From contig NZ_JACIDH010000001.1 in NCBI RefSeq assembly GCF_014196255.1, positions 186,001-250,000 of the forward strand: 64,000 bases of DNA, written 5' to 3'. A program made the position numbers and the translations under genes. Of the stretch, positions 61,945 to 64,000 are shown one piece after another. The notes under the pieces were generated by a model. It was not told where the DNA came from, ran no database searches, and saw only the letters and a list, made by a program, of their open reading frames with translations. Numbering within the stretch: position 1 is the stretch's first letter; each line of letters begins with the position of its first letter. The stretch comes from Sphingomonas pseudosanguinis (GTDB lineage: Bacteria; Pseudomonadota; Alphaproteobacteria; Sphingomonadales; Sphingomonadaceae).

Positions 61945-62754
61945 TCAGGCCGCATCGGGCCGCGCGCCGGCTTCCGCCCAGGCCTCGGGCAGTTGCAGCG
62001 CGGCCATCATCTCGCGCAGCTCCTGCCGCGCGGCGACATGGCCGAGACCCATCGCGCCGAATTCCTTGGCGTCGATCATGGTCAGGCCGTTGGGGAACAT
62101 CTCGCGATAGATGACGCGCTCGCCCAGGCCCGGGATCACCCGGAAGCCGACCCGGCGCGACAGGTCGGTCAGCGCGTCCGACACGCGGCGCATGTTGCGC
62201 GCCTCGATATGCTGCAGGCGGTTGCGCAGCACGACCCAGTCGATCGTCGTGCCATCGGCGCGGGCCCGCTGCTTGCGCGCGTCCCAGATCAGCTCCGAAT
62301 AGAAACTGGGGCGCGTCACCTGGAACGTCTCCGGGTCGACCTGTCCGATCAGGTCGAAGTCGACGAAGCTGTCGTTCATCGGCGTGACCAGCGTGTTGGA
62401 CAGCGCCGCCGCCGTCCGCGCGAAATGGTCGTCGCGGCCGGGCGTGTCGACGATCAGGAAGTCGGCATCCTGCGACAGGCCGAACCAGAGTTCCTCGAAC
62501 CCCTCCTCGGTCTGGCTGCTGTGCGTCGCGTGCACCGGCATGGGCAGCTTGTGCCCGGTGCGCTTGATCGTCTCGGCCCGATTGTCGAGATAGCGGCCCA
62601 CCGTCCGCTGGCGATGATCCAGATCGAGACACGCCACGCGTGCGCCCTTCGCGGCCAGCGCGATCGCCACATGAACCGCCGTCGTCGATTTGCCTGTGCC
62701 GCCTTTTTCATTGGCAAAGACAATGACGTGCGTTGAAGATAGCCGTTCCGGCAA
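61945..62754 (-). CDS. mipZ: MipZ-like division-plane ATPase (ParA family)
   Basis: A 269-residue ParA/MinD-type ATPase. Deviant Walker A NEKGGTGKSTTAVHVA near residue 16, LDLDHRQRTVGRYL (switch region typical of MipZ), VDTPGRDD near 103. MipZ forms a gradient from the ParB-bound poles and inhibits FtsZ except at midcell in Alphaproteobacteria. Start at 62754; a divergent promoter region separates it from panC. Confidence 0.92.
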   Translation of the reverse strand: MPERLSSTHVIVFANEKGGTGKSTTAVHVAIALAAKGARVACLDLDHRQRTVGRYLDNRAETIKRTGHKLPMPVHATHSSQTEEGFEELWFGLSQDADFLIVDTPGRDDHFARTAAALSNTLVTPMNDSFVDFDLIGQVDPETFQVTRPSFYSELIWDARKQRARADGTTIDWVVLRNRLQHIEARNMRRVSDALTDLSRRVGFRVIPGLGERVIYREMFPNGLTMIDAKEFGAMGLGHVAARQELREMMAALQLPEAWAEAGARPDAA

Positions 62755-62829
62755 CTCGTCGCTTCCTTATTGATCCCCGTTGCCACCCTACATAGAAGCC
62801 CTCGGCGTGGGGAACGAGGGGTAAAATCA

Positions 62830-63672
62830 GTGCAAGTCATTCGGGATCGCGAAGCCTTGGTTGCGGCGCTTGCGGCGCTGCGGGCCGATGGCGTGCGCAT
62901 CGCCTTCGTACCGACCATGGGCGCGCTCCATGCCGGGCATATCGCGCTGATCGAGGCGGCGAAGCGTCCGGGCACCAAGGTGGTGGCGTCCATTTTCGTC
63001 AATCCCAAGCAGTTCGGGCCGAACGAGGATCTGGGCCGCTATCCCCGTCGCGAGCAGGCCGACATCCGGATGCTGACGGAGGCGGGTTGCGACCTGGTCT
63101 GGATGCCGGGCGTCGAGGCGATGTATCAGGACGGGCATGCGACGACGATCCATGTCGCCGGCGTCAGCGAAGGCTATGACGGCGAATCGCGCCCCGGCCA
63201 TTTCGACGGCGTGGCCACGGTAGTCGCCAAGCTGTTCAACCAGGTGAAGCCCGACGCCGCCTATTTCGGCGAGAAGGATTTCCAGCAGTTGGCGGTGATC
63301 CGCCGCATGGTCGCCGATCTGGACTTCGGTATCGAGATCGTCGGCGTGCCGACCCAGCGCGACGATGACGGCCTGGCCCTGTCGTCGCGCAACATCTATC
63401 TCGACGAGGAACAGCGGGTCAAGGCGGTGGCGCTGCCGCGCGCCCTCGGCGTCGCCGCGCGCGCGATCGGGCGGGGCGAGGAGGCGGCGACCGTGCTGGC
63501 TGATGCCCGCGCCACGCTGACCGCCGCGGGGTTCGAGGTCGACTATATCGCGCTGGCCGATGCCGAGACGCTGGCACCCGATCCCGCCGCCGATCGTCCC
63601 CGCCGCCTGCTCGCCGCCGCACGCATGGGCGCGACCCGATTGATCGATAACATCGCTATCACGGACGGTTAA
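62830..63672 (+). CDS. panC: Pantothenate synthetase
   Basis: A 280-residue enzyme that joins pantoate and beta-alanine. Signatures: FVPTMGALHAGHIALIEAA (HIGH-like), VVASIFVNPKQFGPNEDLGRY-type block, YFGEKDFQQLAVIRRM, and GLALSSRNIYL (KMSKS-equivalent). GTG 62830 gives the usual PanC start (VQVIRDREAL) with GAGGGG before it; the earlier ATG at 62770 adds an unlikely tail. Confidence 0.94.
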   Translation: MQVIRDREALVAALAALRADGVRIAFVPTMGALHAGHIALIEAAKRPGTKVVASIFVNPKQFGPNEDLGRYPRREQADIRMLTEAGCDLVWMPGVEAMYQDGHATTIHVAGVSEGYDGESRPGHFDGVATVVAKLFNQVKPDAAYFGEKDFQQLAVIRRMVADLDFGIEIVGVPTQRDDDGLALSSRNIYLDEEQRVKAVALPRALGVAARAIGRGEEAATVLADARATLTAAGFEVDYIALADAETLAPDPAADRPRRLLAAARMGATRLIDNIAITDG

Positions 63673-63749
63673 TCGATTAACCAATTTGTGACCGTATTGG
63701 GCATATTCTCCGAGTCGAACACGAAGGATGTTCGACAACGGGGGCTCAT

Positions 63750-64000
63750 ATGGCCAATAGCAGCAAGAGCGCGCAGTTCCTGACGGAAAGCCGGCTCGTC
63801 GATCAGGCGACCGGCCAGAACGGCGCGATGATGTACGATCTGGGGGTCGCCTATTCGACCGGGTCGGGCGGGGTCCGATACGACCTGATCGAGGCGCACA
63901 AATGGTTCAACCTGGCGGCGGTGGCGGGCTTTCTGCCGGCGCAGATCGCCCGGGCCGAGATCGCGACGGACATGAGCCCGCGCGACATCGCCGAGGCGCA
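63750..64000 (+). CDS. Sel1-repeat protein, N-terminal part
   Basis: Eighty-three codons from ATG 63750 (GGGGG site before it) to the window edge. The segment AMMYDLGVAYSTGSGGVRYD followed by LIEAHKWFNLAAVAGFLPAQ is a Sel1-like tetratricopeptide repeat (A-x-YxLGxxYxxGxGV...AxxWFxxAAxxG). Continues beyond the window. Likely a protein-protein interaction scaffold; role unknown. Confidence 0.75.
   Translation, partial: MANSSKSAQFLTESRLVDQATGQNGAMMYDLGVAYSTGSGGVRYDLIEAHKWFNLAAVAGFLPAQIARAEIATDMSPRDIAEA

Overview
The window looks like chromosome from a GC-rich alphaproteobacterium, most likely a sphingomonad (Sphingomonas or a close relative). The grounds are the gene families: a MipZ-type division ATPase, the infA-maf-RNase E/G-yacG-tRNA(Phe) string, TonB-dependent receptors, short-form HisG, the MesX/MesD methionine synthase pair, and dispersed palindromes of a sphingomonad style. 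The genus is inferred; no 16S rRNA gene is present.

Region 1 (1-11.8 kb) is a vitamin B12 locus. A minus-strand operon btuB-btuF-btuC-btuD (plus the start of another gene) takes up cobalamin. A second TonB-dependent receptor, a double-hotdog acyl-CoA thioesterase and the B12-independent methionine synthase pair mesX-mesD lie beside it. Four cobalamin riboswitches sit within about 6.5 kb, one ahead of each transcription unit. A perfect 20-bp palindrome upstream of the mesXD riboswitch suggests a second, protein-based control. An ArsR-type regulator closes the region.

Region 2 (11.9-47.2 kb) is an accessory island that ends at the 3' end of tRNA-Phe(GAA). It is packed with anti-phage modules: a complete type I Zorya system (zorA-zorB-zorC-zorD, minus strand); a divergently transcribed TerB-domain protein / P-loop ATPase / Lhr-like helicase triad (the best candidate for a poorly described system); a TIR-domain protein; a three-gene ABC-3C system (nuclease-like effector, middle component, DUF3732 ATPase); a SIR2-HerA pair; and an unassigned pair made of a PD-(D/E)xK-like protein with a Cys cluster and a winged-helix-like protein. 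Between them are a membrane coiled-coil protein, a DnaQ-like exonuclease broken by a one-base frameshift, a lipoprotein subtilase and several unrecognised exported proteins. I saw no integrase, transposase or CRISPR array.

Region 3 (47.2-64 kb) is conserved chromosome: yacG, an RNase E/G family gene, maf, infA, an S9 peptidase, thiL, nusB, an AAC(6')-like acetyltransferase, hisD, hisG, two L,D-transpeptidase family genes, a HAD hydrolase, rpmJ, a DUF4136 lipoprotein, an M14 carboxypeptidase, a phosphomannomutase/phosphoglucomutase, a DnaJ-like protein, mipZ, panC and a partial Sel1-repeat gene. Two families of imperfect palindromes fill the gene 3' ends here.
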